NCBI GenBank assembly: GCA_027618255.1
Contig: JAQCFG010000003.1
Location: 1 to 60,637 of the forward strand
DNA length: 60,637 nucleotides
Direction: 5' to 3'
Source of the DNA: Cyanobacteriota bacterium
GTDB lineage: Bacteria > Cyanobacteriota > Vampirovibrionia > LMEP-6097
The stretch's first letter is position 1. Every line of letters begins with the position of its first letter. The notes under the pieces are model-generated. The model ran no database searches. It was not told the DNA's origin and saw only the letters and a list, made by a program, of their open reading frames with translations. This document shows, one piece after another, positions 1 to 8,509 of this stretch. Both the position numbers and the translations under genes were made by a program.

Positions 1-65
1 TAGGGGCTTTCGTTTGTCAATTCTTAACTTCTATTTGCTTTATATAGGAGGAGAAGAGAATTTTT

Positions 66-431
66 ATGGAAATAAATAGAGTTGGTACAGGTGGAATTGA
101 TAATGGCGATGCTGCCAATGGGACTGGTAAGGCCCAAAAGCCTTCTGTACTAGCATTTAACGTAGAGGCACAAGTTATTCCTTCTGATATTGCTGCTGGT
201 CAAGCTGGTCAAGCAAGAGTTTTTGCTGATACAGGTCTGGTTGAAATTAAACTAGTTGGCCTTGGTTCCGTCTCTGTAACGCAAGATGAGCTAGGAGCTT
301 TTACAAAAAGACTTGAAGCTGGAATGAGAGCCTTTGAAAATGAGTCTATTGACCATGGTATAACAATTGGCGGGGCTAATAAAGAGTCAAGATTTACGGC
401 AGCCTCTCTTTTATTAGGACTCGCACTCTAA
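66..431 (+). CDS. Small hypothetical protein (121 aa)
   Basis: I do not recognise this family. The protein is short, begins with a Gly/Asn-rich stretch (GTGGIDNGDAANGTG), and has no clear signal peptide or membrane segment. The start is supported by a good ribosome binding site, AGGAGG near positions 46-51, upstream of the ATG. Its stop overlaps the stop of convergent rarA by 4 bases. The middle (VEIKLVGLGSVSVTQDEL) looks like beta strands and the C-terminus is helical. A cytoplasmic or structural role cannot be assigned. Confidence 0.65.
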   Translation: MEINRVGTGGIDNGDAANGTGKAQKPSVLAFNVEAQVIPSDIAAGQAGQARVFADTGLVEIKLVGLGSVSVTQDELGAFTKRLEAGMRAFENESIDHGITIGGANKESRFTAASLLLGLAL

Positions 432-1759
432 TCCTCTTTATAATATTTTTTATTAACTAATTCATCTGGTAGATACTGCTGTTCAACATGCTTGCCTGGA
501 TAATCATGTGGGTATTTGTATTGAGTTACAGGATTGACTTTGACATTTGACTTTTTGCGAAAGCCCATCTCACTTTCATTAGCGGAACTAGTGCTTTGCA
601 CCGTTCCGACCTTTTTTTTGTCGACATCACTAGCAAAACTTTGTTTTGCAGGATGTCTATCATTATTAGATTTAGCTGGACAGTCTTTGACTGCTAGGTT
701 GCGTAAGTGCTTTGGTACTGGATATGGCGGGTGGTTGGAGCAATCATTGAGCGCTTTGTCCAAGGCTTTGTAAGCCCAGTTGGATTTGGGCGCCTGCGCG
801 ATATAAACAATTGCTTGTGAGAGCGGGATGCGCGCTTCTGGCATTCCTAGTTTCATTGCTACTTGATAAGCTGCGTTTGCTATCACGAGTGCTTGCGGGT
901 CGGCGATACCAACGTCTTCAGCTGCTGTGACAATTATTCTACGACAAACTGCTTCAAGATCAGCACCAGCGTGCAAGAGCCTAGCTAGCCAGTAAAGCGA
1001 GGCGTCAACATCGCTACCACGAAGTGATTTTTGTAAGGCTGAAATGCAGTCATAATAAGTATTGGGATCACCAGAAAAAAACTTGGTACTGATATTGTCT
1101 TTGCAAAGTTGCAAGTCTATAGTTTTGGAATTGTTGAGCAGGAGCTCAAGATTGGTAAGCATATGACGCGCATCACCAAAACTTGATTTGATTAAATAGT
1201 TCTTAGCGTCATCATCCATGCTCGCGTCACTGATTGCAAGTCCTCTGGCTATCAACTTCTCTAGATCGTAGTATTGATGCGGTCTTAGTTCAAAACAAAG
1301 TGATCTGCTTAAAAGAGCCTTGTTGATACTAACAGCAGGATTCTCTGTGGTTGCTCCAATCAAAATCAAAATCCCGCGTTCAATTGCATTAAGTAAAATA
1401 TCTTGTTGAGTTTTATTGAAGCTATGAATTTCATCGACAAAGAGCACTATTGAGTTTGGGATTTTTTCTGCTCTTGCAATAATTTCTCGAAGATCTTTGA
1501 CGCCGGAATTAAAGGCCTGTAGTTTGATAAATTCTCTTCGGGTATATTTGGCAGCAAGCTGGGCGATAGAGGTTTTGCCGGTGCCAGGTGGTCCCCAAAA
1601 AATAGCTGATTGTTTTACTCCCGATTCAAGCCAATTAATAAAGCCAGGATTGTTTTTGATTGAACCAACTAGTTCATCAAGAGAACCAGGTCTTAGTTTG
1701 TAAGCTAGTGGCTCAAAATCTTGAGCTTCAACGTAAAAGAGGCTTGCTTGGCTGGACAT
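428..1759 (-). CDS. rarA: RarA/MgsA replication-associated AAA+ ATPase with in-frame repeat insertion
   Basis: RarA is an AAA+ ATPase of the clamp-loader group that acts at stalled replication forks. Walker A (GPPGTGKT, residues 56-63), Walker B (VLFVDEIH, about 105-112) and sensor 1 (GATTENP, about 135-141) are all present, followed by the usual C-terminal tetramerisation region (HLRN... and HDYPG...). At 443 aa it is only slightly longer than the family norm. Residues 368-404, between HLRN and HDYPG, are not family sequence: they are the translation of a 111-bp dispersed repeat (548-658). The ATG at 1759 is preceded by TGCTATAAT only 6 bases upstream, overlapping the glpK stop. The gene therefore probably has its own leaderless promoter as well as read-through from glpD-glpK. 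Confidence 0.95.
   Translation of the reverse strand: MSSQASLFYVEAQDFEPLAYKLRPGSLDELVGSIKNNPGFINWLESGVKQSAIFWGPPGTGKTSIAQLAAKYTRREFIKLQAFNSGVKDLREIIARAEKIPNSIVLFVDEIHSFNKTQQDILLNAIERGILILIGATTENPAVSINKALLSRSLCFELRPHQYYDLEKLIARGLAISDASMDDDAKNYLIKSSFGDARHMLTNLELLLNNSKTIDLQLCKDNISTKFFSGDPNTYYDCISALQKSLRGSDVDASLYWLARLLHAGADLEAVCRRIIVTAAEDVGIADPQALVIANAAYQVAMKLGMPEARIPLSQAIVYIAQAPKSNWAYKALDKALNDCSNHPPYPVPKHLRNLAVKDCPAKSNNDRHPAKQSFASDVDKKKVGTVQSTSSANESEMGFRKKSNVKVNPVTQYKYPHDYPGKHVEQQYLPDELVNKKYYKED
548..658 (-). repeat. 111-bp protein-coding palindromic element, copy 1 (inside rarA)
   Basis: The segment encodes RHPAKQSFASDVD...VGTV...FRKKS as 37 in-frame codons of rarA. The same 111-bp length and the same reading frame recur at 8333-8443 and 52850-52960. 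The ends are imperfect inverted repeats (AGACATCCTGCAAAAC versus AGACTTTTTGCGAAAG-type). An internal CGGAACTAGT/GCACCGTTCCG region can also pair. It lies in the loop that normally joins two conserved blocks of the RarA C-terminal domain. Confidence 0.9.
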
Positions 1760-1765
1760 GGACTA

Positions 1766-1771
1766 ATTATA
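1766..1771 (-). promoter_or_regulatory. -10 element of rarA (leaderless)
   Basis: TATAAT on the minus strand, preceded by TGC (extended -10), with 6 bases to the rarA ATG. It overlaps the glpK stop codon. Confidence 0.55.
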
Positions 1772-3296
1772 GCAATTTGCTTAAATAGTTTTTCCAAACT
1801 TGATACTGAGCATCTAGGTTAGGTCCTGGCTCAAAAACCTTGTCTGCCTTAAGCTCTAGTTCAATCTCACCAGTCATCTTGGCAACTCCAAGAGCTGTCA
1901 TTTCGGTTTCTGTATATCTTTGAATGGGGATTTGCAAGAGATCAGCTTGAAACTGCATGAGAGTATCATTGAGACTAGCACCACCATCTACATTGAGCTG
2001 GGTGATTGACTTGCGCAGCTCTGGGTCAAGAGCTTCAAAAATATCCCTGACTCTATAAGCGATAGATTCAATGGCGGCTCTAGCGATATGGGCTTTGTTG
2101 CTGCCGCGAGTAATTCCAAAAATAGTGCCTCTGGCATCTCCCTTCCAGAAAGGTGCACCTAGACCAGCTAGTGCTGGAATTAAATAAACGCCACCATTGT
2201 CTGAGACTTCATTAGCTAGTGCTTCGATATCTGCTGATTTTTCGATGAATTGCAGTTCGTCTCGGAGCCACTGGACAATAGAGCCGCCAATAAAAATACT
2301 GCCTTCAAGCGCAAAGGCTTGAGCTGTTTCTGTTTTGTAAGCTGCACTTTTGAGTAAGCCGTCATTATTGGTTGCTAGTGAGAATGACATGGAGTCGCGT
2401 TCGTTACCAATGCGAGATTTGCTTTGAGCAGTGTCTCCCATTTTTGCTAGCCCCTTCCTGTAGGGAATCATCACAAAAGTCCCTGTACCATAAGTGCATT
2501 TGGCTTGGTTGTCATAGGCATAGAGCGCAGCTTGTTGGTCTCCTAGAACGGCTTTGATTGGCAGCTCTTGATCAAGCAAGTCTTGAAACAATGGGCTTGA
2601 ATTAAAATTGCCATTAGAGTCAATGACATCTGGAAGCATTAATTTATCTATCTTGAGCGTTTTGAGAATTTCTTCATCCCATTTGTTTTCGTTAATATCA
2701 TAGAGCATGGTGCGGGATGCATTGCTTGGTTCTGTGAGGTGGGCTCTGCCCAAAGTTAAATTCCATAGCAACCAAGTGTCTATAGTTCCAAACAAGAGGG
2801 GACAGCTTTGTCCAGCTTCTGCGTTAGTTTGACGATTATTTAAAATCCATTCTAATTTAGTCGCAGAAAAATAAGCATCTGGAATCAACCCTGTCTTGGC
2901 TTTGATATAATCGGTAAAATCAATATTGCCGATTTTGGTTTTGCTAAGTTCTTTGCATCTGTCACTAGTCCTGCGACATTGCCATACAATAGCCTTGTGG
3001 ACAGGTTTCCCTGAGCGTGGGTCCCAGACCACGGTCGTTTCTCTTTGATTAGTGATTGCTATAGATTTGATAGAATCTTTGTTGATTTTACAAGCGTCTA
3101 GGTTTTGTTTAATTAACTCACGGCAGCAAGCTAAAGTCTTGTCCCAAATTTCTGAAGCGTCATGTTCTACCCAACCAGGTTGAGGATAGTACTGTGTGAT
3201 TTCTTTTTGGACAATGTCAAGGATTTTACCTTGGGCGTCAATTAATAATGCCCGAGTGCTTGTCGTCCCCTCATCAATAGTTAACACATAATCCAT
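1767..3296 (-). CDS. glpK: Glycerol kinase
   Basis: FGGY-family kinase that phosphorylates glycerol to glycerol-3-phosphate in the cytoplasm. The phosphate-binding motif DEGTTSTR (residues 8-15), NQRET (83-87), the FGTIDTWLLWNL block and the C-terminal GLGAPFW segment are all present. At 509 aa it is near family length. Its ATG shares one base with the glpD stop (TAATG), so the two genes are translationally coupled. Residues about 285-309 form an extra segment compared with known GlpK (between YRKGLAK and NNDGLL). Its DNA (about 2370-2444) has inverted ends (GCTAGcaaaAATG versus CATTctcacTAGC), so it may be another in-frame palindromic insertion. Confidence 0.95.
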   Translation of the reverse strand: MDYVLTIDEGTTSTRALLIDAQGKILDIVQKEITQYYPQPGWVEHDASEIWDKTLACCRELIKQNLDACKINKDSIKSIAITNQRETTVVWDPRSGKPVHKAIVWQCRRTSDRCKELSKTKIGNIDFTDYIKAKTGLIPDAYFSATKLEWILNNRQTNAEAGQSCPLLFGTIDTWLLWNLTLGRAHLTEPSNASRTMLYDINENKWDEEILKTLKIDKLMLPDVIDSNGNFNSSPLFQDLLDQELPIKAVLGDQQAALYAYDNQAKCTYGTGTFVMIPYRKGLAKMGDTAQSKSRIGNERDSMSFSLATNNDGLLKSAAYKTETAQAFALEGSIFIGGSIVQWLRDELQFIEKSADIEALANEVSDNGGVYLIPALAGLGAPFWKGDARGTIFGITRGSNKAHIARAAIESIAYRVRDIFEALDPELRKSITQLNVDGGASLNDTLMQFQADLLQIPIQRYTETEMTALGVAKMTGEIELELKADKVFEPGPNLDAQYQVWKNYLSKLL

Positions 3297-4978
3297 TAAT
3301 AACCCTTGGTCAGAAGTTCTTTAGTCACATTGTCTCTTGTTCTTGCCATCAATTCAAATTCTTGACTAAGATAGTGGCTGATAGTTTGAATCACTGACTT
3401 CTCTATCTTATCGCTACTTAAGCCAATTGTTAAGCGTCTTTTGAGAATATCTTCAAGGGTATAGGCTGATTCGTTGCGAATTGCATAAACTATTTGCGCT
3501 TCAATATCTTCATAGTCTGGTGAGATTTTGTTTTTGAGTAGAGGATTTTTGAGGCAAAGATCAAGTAGCTCAGGCGTGTTAGTGCCGTAGAGCATTAACA
3601 AATGCAAGATAGTATGAGCTTCCATCTCATACCTTGAACTATAATCAGCTAAAATATTTTGTACATAGTCATAAAAACTTAAGTTCGGTGGATATTTGCA
3701 GCCAGTTGTTTTACTTTGGTCTGTGTGACACTTGTTTTTGGTTAGTTTGTCTACTACTTCTTTTGCAAGATTGCGGAAGGTTGTGATTTTGCCTCCTACT
3801 ACTGAGTAGTAATTTGAGATATGATCTTTTTTACCATGGTTGATTATTGAATGTTTGCGACTAACCTTGCCTTCTTTGCCTGTTTTGCTTAGGGGCAGCG
3901 GTCTCACTCCACAAAAGCTATTGGTGATTGATTTTGAGCTGAGATTTGCATTGGGAAATAAGTCATTAACTTCGTTGAGAAGATATTGGACTTCTTCTGC
4001 TGAGATTTTTAGATTGTCAAGATTGTCATGTGCTCCAAGAAAAATATCGGTGGTGCCAATTAAATAAAGATCTTCATTCATACCGATTTTATAGGGAAGA
4101 ATAAAGAAGGGTCTACCATCTGCTTTGGCTTCATTATAGATTCCAAATTTGGCAGGTGCTCCAGCAAAGGATTTGACTAGAATATGTGATCCCTTGGTGC
4201 CGCCAATGCGTTTAGCTGGACTGTGACTAAGTCTAAAACCTTCATTGGTTTTGAGCCATTCATGATCTTCGTCTAGCCATGGTCCGGTCATATTGATAAT
4301 GTTTTTGCCATAGACGGTGTATGGTTTTTTGCCATTGAGCATATCTTTGAATTTAATCGAGCTTGCTTGATAATTATCATTGACTTTGCTGCACTGAATA
4401 TCCGTTAGCTGACAGTGATTGAGGCAGATAGCTCCTAGCTCTTGAGCCGTTCTGATATTTTCAAGTACTAGTCTTTCCACAAATGGTACTTGCCCGTCAT
4501 GATAGAACACAGCACCCTTGAGGCCCTGTTGTTTGATATCAAGCTTGAGACTTGCCATTTGTTCTTTGCTGACAGTTTGGTAAGGTAGTAGACTTTTACC
4601 TGCAGAAAGTAAGTCATAAAACATCATGCCAAGTTTGAGTTTACTTAGGCTATATTTGCTTTTTTTGTAGGCTGGAACCAAAAGACCGATTGGGTTTACC
4701 AGATGAGGATAGTTTTGTAATAAAATTTCACGTTCCTGCAAGCTTTCATAAACCAAATTAAACTCAAGTTGTTCAAGATAGCGAAGACCACCATGAATTA
4801 AGCGAGTGGAATGAGCGCTACAACCAGAACCAAAATCATTCTTGTCGATTAACAGAGTTGTGAGCCCTCGCTCTGCTGCGTCACGGGCCGCACCAGCTCC
4901 ATTAATCCCCCCACCAATTATGATGAGATCAAAGAGTTGTGCTAAGTTGTATTGATCTAGCCGGTGTTCTATTCGCAT
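3296..4978 (-). CDS. glpD: Glycerol-3-phosphate dehydrogenase (FAD)
   Basis: Oxidises glycerol-3-phosphate to dihydroxyacetone phosphate and passes electrons to membrane quinone. The N-terminal FAD fold is clear (LIIIGGGINGAGAARDAAER, GGGxxG at residues 22-29), followed by STRLIHGGLRYLEQ, the substrate-domain motif FILPY, the conserved SNYYSVVGGKITTFR block and the C-terminal helical domain. Length 560 aa is normal. The start ATG has a weak AGG upstream (GCAGGTAAAAC). It is the first gene of glpD-glpK-rarA and makes glycerol a likely carbon or phospholipid intermediate source. It diverges from the module island to its right. Confidence 0.95.
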   Translation of the reverse strand: MRIEHRLDQYNLAQLFDLIIIGGGINGAGAARDAAERGLTTLLIDKNDFGSGCSAHSTRLIHGGLRYLEQLEFNLVYESLQEREILLQNYPHLVNPIGLLVPAYKKSKYSLSKLKLGMMFYDLLSAGKSLLPYQTVSKEQMASLKLDIKQQGLKGAVFYHDGQVPFVERLVLENIRTAQELGAICLNHCQLTDIQCSKVNDNYQASSIKFKDMLNGKKPYTVYGKNIINMTGPWLDEDHEWLKTNEGFRLSHSPAKRIGGTKGSHILVKSFAGAPAKFGIYNEAKADGRPFFILPYKIGMNEDLYLIGTTDIFLGAHDNLDNLKISAEEVQYLLNEVNDLFPNANLSSKSITNSFCGVRPLPLSKTGKEGKVSRKHSIINHGKKDHISNYYSVVGGKITTFRNLAKEVVDKLTKNKCHTDQSKTTGCKYPPNLSFYDYVQNILADYSSRYEMEAHTILHLLMLYGTNTPELLDLCLKNPLLKNKISPDYEDIEAQIVYAIRNESAYTLEDILKRRLTIGLSSDKIEKSVIQTISHYLSQEFELMARTRDNVTKELLTKGY

Positions 4979-5051
4979 GTTTTACCTGCATTACTGTTAT
5001 GCCCATTGGTTTTTCAGGTAATTAGAGGATATTTTTGCTAGTATTATTTGT

Positions 5052-5219
5052 ATGACAAGTGTTGGACAAGGTAATACGCCGCACGAATTTTAATCAAAAG
5101 TAGCTTCTCAATATTCTAAAGCAGCAGCAGGGATGTTTATGAGGGATAAAGTAAGAACTTTGCTAATCGATATTATGAACAGATCTGGTATTAGACAGGT
5201 TGATGAAGAAATTACTTAG
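5052..5219 (+). pseudogene. Decayed copy of the small 'MTS' protein gene (module 1)
   Basis: An ATG at 5052 opens MTSVGQGNTPHEF and then meets TAA at 5091-5093. The same frame continues through SKVASQYSKAAAG and ends in RDKVRTLLIDIMNRSGIRQ... before a TAG at 5217. Both ends match the module 2 gene at 6650-7104 (MTSIPEQSNTP... and RDKVRSFLINLMDRTAIRP...), but about 100 middle codons are missing. The gene is therefore a relic with an internal deletion plus an in-frame stop. Its end overlaps the stop of the facing ATPase gene by 8 bases, exactly as in module 2. Confidence 0.75.
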
Positions 5220-6561
5220 GATGCTTTTTTGAAACAATCTCTGTAAGTCTTCCTGCAAGATACAAAGGTATCTTATAAACATTAGTTCTGTGATCGATAT
5301 TAAGGTTTTGTCCACTGACAATAGTATTGATTTTATTGTGATATTGCTCTCTAAATAAATATATACTTTTGGCTTTGGTTACTTGTCCAGCTTTGACTTC
5401 TATTGGAGTAATTTCTCCGTCAAGATCAAGCACAAACTCAAGTTCTTTTTGGGCTTCTTGCCATGAGAAAATAGGCTTATTGTTACAGAGGCTTTGGACA
5501 AGTGCTTGCGCGACATAGTTCTCGGCGAAAAATCCTTTGTAAGTTCCATAATCATAGTCATAAATTGTTTTGGGGGCAAGATCAATCATTGCTCCTAATA
5601 GACCAATATCAAAAACAAATAATTTAAACGAGCTTGCTTTGAGATTTGATTTAAGGGGAAGAGCGATATGGTCAAGGATTGGGATTTTGATAATGAGGCC
5701 GGCTGCTTCAAGCCAGTCTATGCTAGAAATTAATCTTGAATATCTATTTTTTTCGGGAATGGCTGACTTGAATTTGAATTTATTGGCGTTAGCTGTTTGT
5801 GATTGAGAGAGCTGCTCACCGATATTATTCCAGAGTCTTTGTAAGTGGACAGCGTTTTCTTTACCTGCATGTTTTGCCATGTCACCCAAGTAATCAGTAA
5901 TGAGATCTTGTTGTTTGTATCTCACTTGCTCAAACGCTGTTGCTAATTGATCTTGGTGTTTTATAAACTCAAGCACGACTTCTGGCAAGCCACCAGTGAT
6001 AAAGTAAAGCTTGACTAAGTTCCAGAGTTTCTGGTGTAGTTCAGGATAGATTTGTTCTTGGCTTATTCCTTCTTCTAATGCTTCAAGCAGAATGTTTTTA
6101 TTTAAGGCTTGCAAGAACTCAGTGAAATTCATAGGGTACATTTCAATGTGATCTACCTTACCAACAGGGTATGAAAGCTCGTTAAGCTTGACTCCAAGCA
6201 AGGAACCAGCGGAGATCACCGCTTGATTGGGCTTTTGCTCACAAAAATACTTGAGGCTGGTAAGAGCGCGAGGGCATTCTTGTACTTCATCAAAAATAAT
6301 TAGATCTTGCTCAGAGATATTATGCTCAAGACTAATTGAAAGTCTTTGGATTATAGTTTGAGGATTTATATTGTCATCAAAAATTGTCCTAAGTTCTTTT
6401 TGTTCTTCAAAGTTGATGTAAGTATAGTGAGCAAAATTATTCTTGGCGAAATCTATCAGGCTATAGGTTTTACCAATTTGCCTGGCCCCTTGAAGAATTA
6501 AGGGCTTGCGTTTGGCTTTTTGCTTCCATTCCTGCAATTTGGCTAGGATGTCACGTTTCAT
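5212..6561 (-). CDS. DUF4143-type AAA+ ATPase, module 1
   Basis: Predicted ATPase of the COG1373/DUF4143 group, whose biological role is not established. From the ATG at 6561: Walker A GARQIGKT (about residues 25-32), Walker B LIIFDEVQ, the SAGSLLG sensor-like block and MYPMNFTEFL typical of the ATPase core. A C-terminal restriction-endonuclease-like domain carries ELEFVLDLDGEITPIEVKAG, with the spacing of a PD-(D/E)XK core (D...ExK). I prefer the ATG at 6561 to the upstream in-frame TTG (6579), because the TTG lies inside a 52-bp palindrome. Intact and probably functional. It faces the dead small gene at 5052-5219 and diverges from the module 2 small gene. Confidence 0.85.
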   Translation of the reverse strand: MKRDILAKLQEWKQKAKRKPLILQGARQIGKTYSLIDFAKNNFAHYTYINFEEQKELRTIFDDNINPQTIIQRLSISLEHNISEQDLIIFDEVQECPRALTSLKYFCEQKPNQAVISAGSLLGVKLNELSYPVGKVDHIEMYPMNFTEFLQALNKNILLEALEEGISQEQIYPELHQKLWNLVKLYFITGGLPEVVLEFIKHQDQLATAFEQVRYKQQDLITDYLGDMAKHAGKENAVHLQRLWNNIGEQLSQSQTANANKFKFKSAIPEKNRYSRLISSIDWLEAAGLIIKIPILDHIALPLKSNLKASSFKLFVFDIGLLGAMIDLAPKTIYDYDYGTYKGFFAENYVAQALVQSLCNNKPIFSWQEAQKELEFVLDLDGEITPIEVKAGQVTKAKSIYLFREQYHNKINTIVSGQNLNIDHRTNVYKIPLYLAGRLTEIVSKKHPK

Positions 6562-6568
6562 GCGTATA

Positions 6569-6620
6569 TTATGCCACAAATGGCATTATTTACGCATGAA
6601 TAATGACATTTGTGGCATAA
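6569..6620. promoter_or_regulatory. 52-bp near-perfect palindrome, probable operator of module 1 ATPase and module 2 small gene
   Basis: Two 22-base arms starting TTATGCCACAAATG and ending CATTTGTGGCATAA, with one mismatch and an 8-base centre. Each half contains its own smaller palindrome (ATGCCACAAATGGCAT and ATGACATTTGTGGCAT), with centres 32 bp apart (three helical turns). It lies between the divergent starts at 6561 and 6650, so one bound dimer pair could control both. Confidence 0.7.
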
Positions 6621-6649
6621 TTCTAAATTTGCTATTATTGTTCTTTATT

Positions 6650-7104
6650 ATGACAAGTATTCCTGAACAAAGTAATACCCCCCCCCCATTAATCAGTTAG
6701 AGTTAGCGCGGCAAGTTCGAAAACAGGCTATCGATTCAGCATTTGCAAAACAAATTGATTTGCCTCTGACCTTTGCTGCTGTTGCGCCAGGTATGGATAG
6801 AAGAACCTCTGACGCATGGACAGAAATTATGGTGCATAGTGCTTTAGATTGCTCTCAAGCAGCTTGTGCTGCAAACTGGACAAAGCTTAGTTTAGTAGAC
6901 TTCATGAAAAAGTTCTCGAGTTTTGTTAAGGGTATGACACCAACAGAAGAACTAAAAGAATTAAAATCTTACCTTGCTGACGTTTATCGAAACTCACGCT
7001 TAGCTGCTAAAACAACTCTTAATGTGCGTGATAAAGTAAGATCTTTTTTGATTAATCTTATGGATAGAACTGCTATTAGACCAATAGATGAAGACATCAA
7101 CTAA
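6650..7104 (+). CDS. Small 'MTS' protein of module 2, switched out of frame at a C10 tract
   Basis: The ATG at 6650 begins MTSIPEQSNTPPP and runs into TAG at 6698-6700. A second open frame runs through 7104 (...INQLELARQVRKQAID...DKVRSFLINLMDRTAIRP...). The frame change falls at ten consecutive Cs (6678-6687); eight or eleven Cs would join the two parts into one protein of about 150 aa. As written the gene is off. The N-terminus matches copies at 5052 and 8510, and the C-terminus matches the copy at 5052. Ser/Ala-rich helices dominate, with no signal peptide; function unknown. Its stop overlaps the facing ATPase by 8 bases. The alternative is a true frameshift or an assembly error at the homopolymer. 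Confidence 0.7.
6678..6687 (+). repeat. C10 homopolymer tract
   Basis: Ten consecutive Cs, ten codons into the small gene, in an otherwise AT-rich region. Slippage here would switch the gene on or off. Confidence 0.9.
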
Positions 7105-8263
7105 AAAGCTTATCCAGAAAATCTCTCCAAGGATAAACAGTAATCTCTCCAAGTTCTTTGGCGCGAGCTGCTCTTGAGACACAGATTAATTCTGAATCTT
7201 GATTAATTTCTTGAAAGGAAAATAAACCACGCAAATCTGCTTTGCTTGGGTTTTCACTTGATTTGATTTCAATGGCGAGGGTGTGACCGTCAGGCTTTTC
7301 TATAATTAGATCGACTTCTGTATCATTGGAACTGCGATAAAAACTAAGATCCCAGTTTTTTTTGTAATAACGATTGAGTTTGATTATTTCATTGATAATA
7401 AAATGTTCAAAAACAACACCATAAGTATATGTTGCTGGAATAATGTCATCGCTAAGGTTGTTGAGTAAGGCGTTACGCACGCCATTGTCAAACAAATAGA
7501 ATTTGGGATGTTTGACGAGGCGCTTGCGAGTAGACTTATTGTAGGGTTTTAAGAAGCTGCCAATAAGCGTGTCTTCTAGCACCTGAAAATATTCTTTAAT
7601 GCTTTGATTACTGGTAGCTGCTTCCCTGGCGATATTTGAGTAATTAAGTAAGTTACCACTTTCACTAGCTGCAAGTCTCAAGAAGCGTGTGAAAGCTCCC
7701 ATGTTGCGGACGATTGCTTCAGCTTTGATTTCTTCTGTTAGGTAAGTCTCAACATATGATTGAAGCATTTCTTGAGCTGCTTCATCATCGTTAAGGTAAA
7801 TAGCAGGAAGAGTTCCAAAGCGCAAGGCGCGCCCAAGGTCAAAATCCTCACCAAGTTCACTATAACTAAGTGGGTAGAGGCGACGAGTCCAGGCTCTACC
7901 ACCAAGCATGTTAGCTTGCCCACGTTTGAGTTTGCGAGCTGAAGAGCCGCTAAGTACAAAATAAATCTGCCTATCCAAGTTTTCAATTAAGTTATGAACT
8001 TCATTAAGCAAGGCTGGGATTCTTTGTACTTCATCAATAATTACATGGCTAATTTGAGGATCAAGTTGACGAACTTCCTCGGCTAGTAGTTCTGGGTGAG
8101 CAACTAACCTGGTATATTCTTTTTCAAGCAATAGGTTGTAGTATGCAGAACTTTCTTTGCAAAAACTATGTTTGATTAATGTACTTTTACCGACTTGTCT
8201 TGGCCCAAAGAGAAAAAAATGAGCTTGTTGAGGTAATTCAAGTAGGCGTTTTTTAGAAGCCAT
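7097..8263 (-). CDS. DUF4143-type AAA+ ATPase, module 2
   Basis: Same broad family as the ATPase at 5212-6561 but a different subgroup. Walker A is GPRQVGKST near the N-terminus, Walker B is VIIDEVQRIP, then SGSSARKLKRGQANMLGGRA. The C-terminus has TEVDLIIEKPDGHTLAIEIK, again a PD-(D/E)XK-like D...ExK arrangement. The chosen ATG (8263) gives MASKKRLLEL and lies next to a -10 TATAAT 6 bases upstream and within an inverted repeat; an upstream in-frame start at 8338 would read through that repeat. The gene ends 8 bases inside the module 2 small gene. Appears intact (389 aa). Confidence 0.85.
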   Translation of the reverse strand: MASKKRLLELPQQAHFFLFGPRQVGKSTLIKHSFCKESSAYYNLLLEKEYTRLVAHPELLAEEVRQLDPQISHVIIDEVQRIPALLNEVHNLIENLDRQIYFVLSGSSARKLKRGQANMLGGRAWTRRLYPLSYSELGEDFDLGRALRFGTLPAIYLNDDEAAQEMLQSYVETYLTEEIKAEAIVRNMGAFTRFLRLAASESGNLLNYSNIAREAATSNQSIKEYFQVLEDTLIGSFLKPYNKSTRKRLVKHPKFYLFDNGVRNALLNNLSDDIIPATYTYGVVFEHFIINEIIKLNRYYKKNWDLSFYRSSNDTEVDLIIEKPDGHTLAIEIKSSENPSKADLRGLFSFQEINQDSELICVSRAARAKELGEITVYPWRDFLDKLFS

Positions 8264-8324
8264 ACTATAATTATACCATGTATTTTTATGGTTTAACATA
8301 GAATTGCATGGTGTTATTATAGTA
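8263..8324. promoter_or_regulatory. Inverted repeat at the start codon of the module 2 ATPase, with -10 TATAAT
   Basis: Arms 8263-8280 (TACTATAATTATACCATG) and 8307-8324 (CATGGTGTTATTATAGTA) pair at 15 of 18 positions across a 26-base spacer. The minus-strand -10 TATAAT (8270-8275) is inside the proximal arm, so binding there would block the promoter. Confidence 0.6.
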
Positions 8325-8332
8325 GAATAAAT

Positions 8333-8443
8333 AGACATCCTGCAAAACTCTGTTTTGCTAGAGATGTCGACACAAAAAAGGTCGGAACCATGCGGAGCAT
8401 GTGTTCCGCCAGTGGAGATAATAGTGACTTACGCAGGAAGTCT
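8333..8443 (+). repeat. 111-bp protein-coding palindromic element, copy 2 (intergenic)
   Basis: Reads RHPAKLCFARDVDTKKVGTM...CSAS...LRRKS with no stop across exactly 37 codons, in the same frame as the copies inside rarA and rnhB, and is followed at once by ATT TAA. It lies between the module 2 ATPase promoter and the module 3 small gene and is not part of a recognisable gene here. Confidence 0.85.
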
Positions 8444-8509
8444 ATTTAAGTTATAAAAAATGACAGTATGAGCTGTTTACTTCACGTGTTTGCTATTATT
8501 CTAGATATT

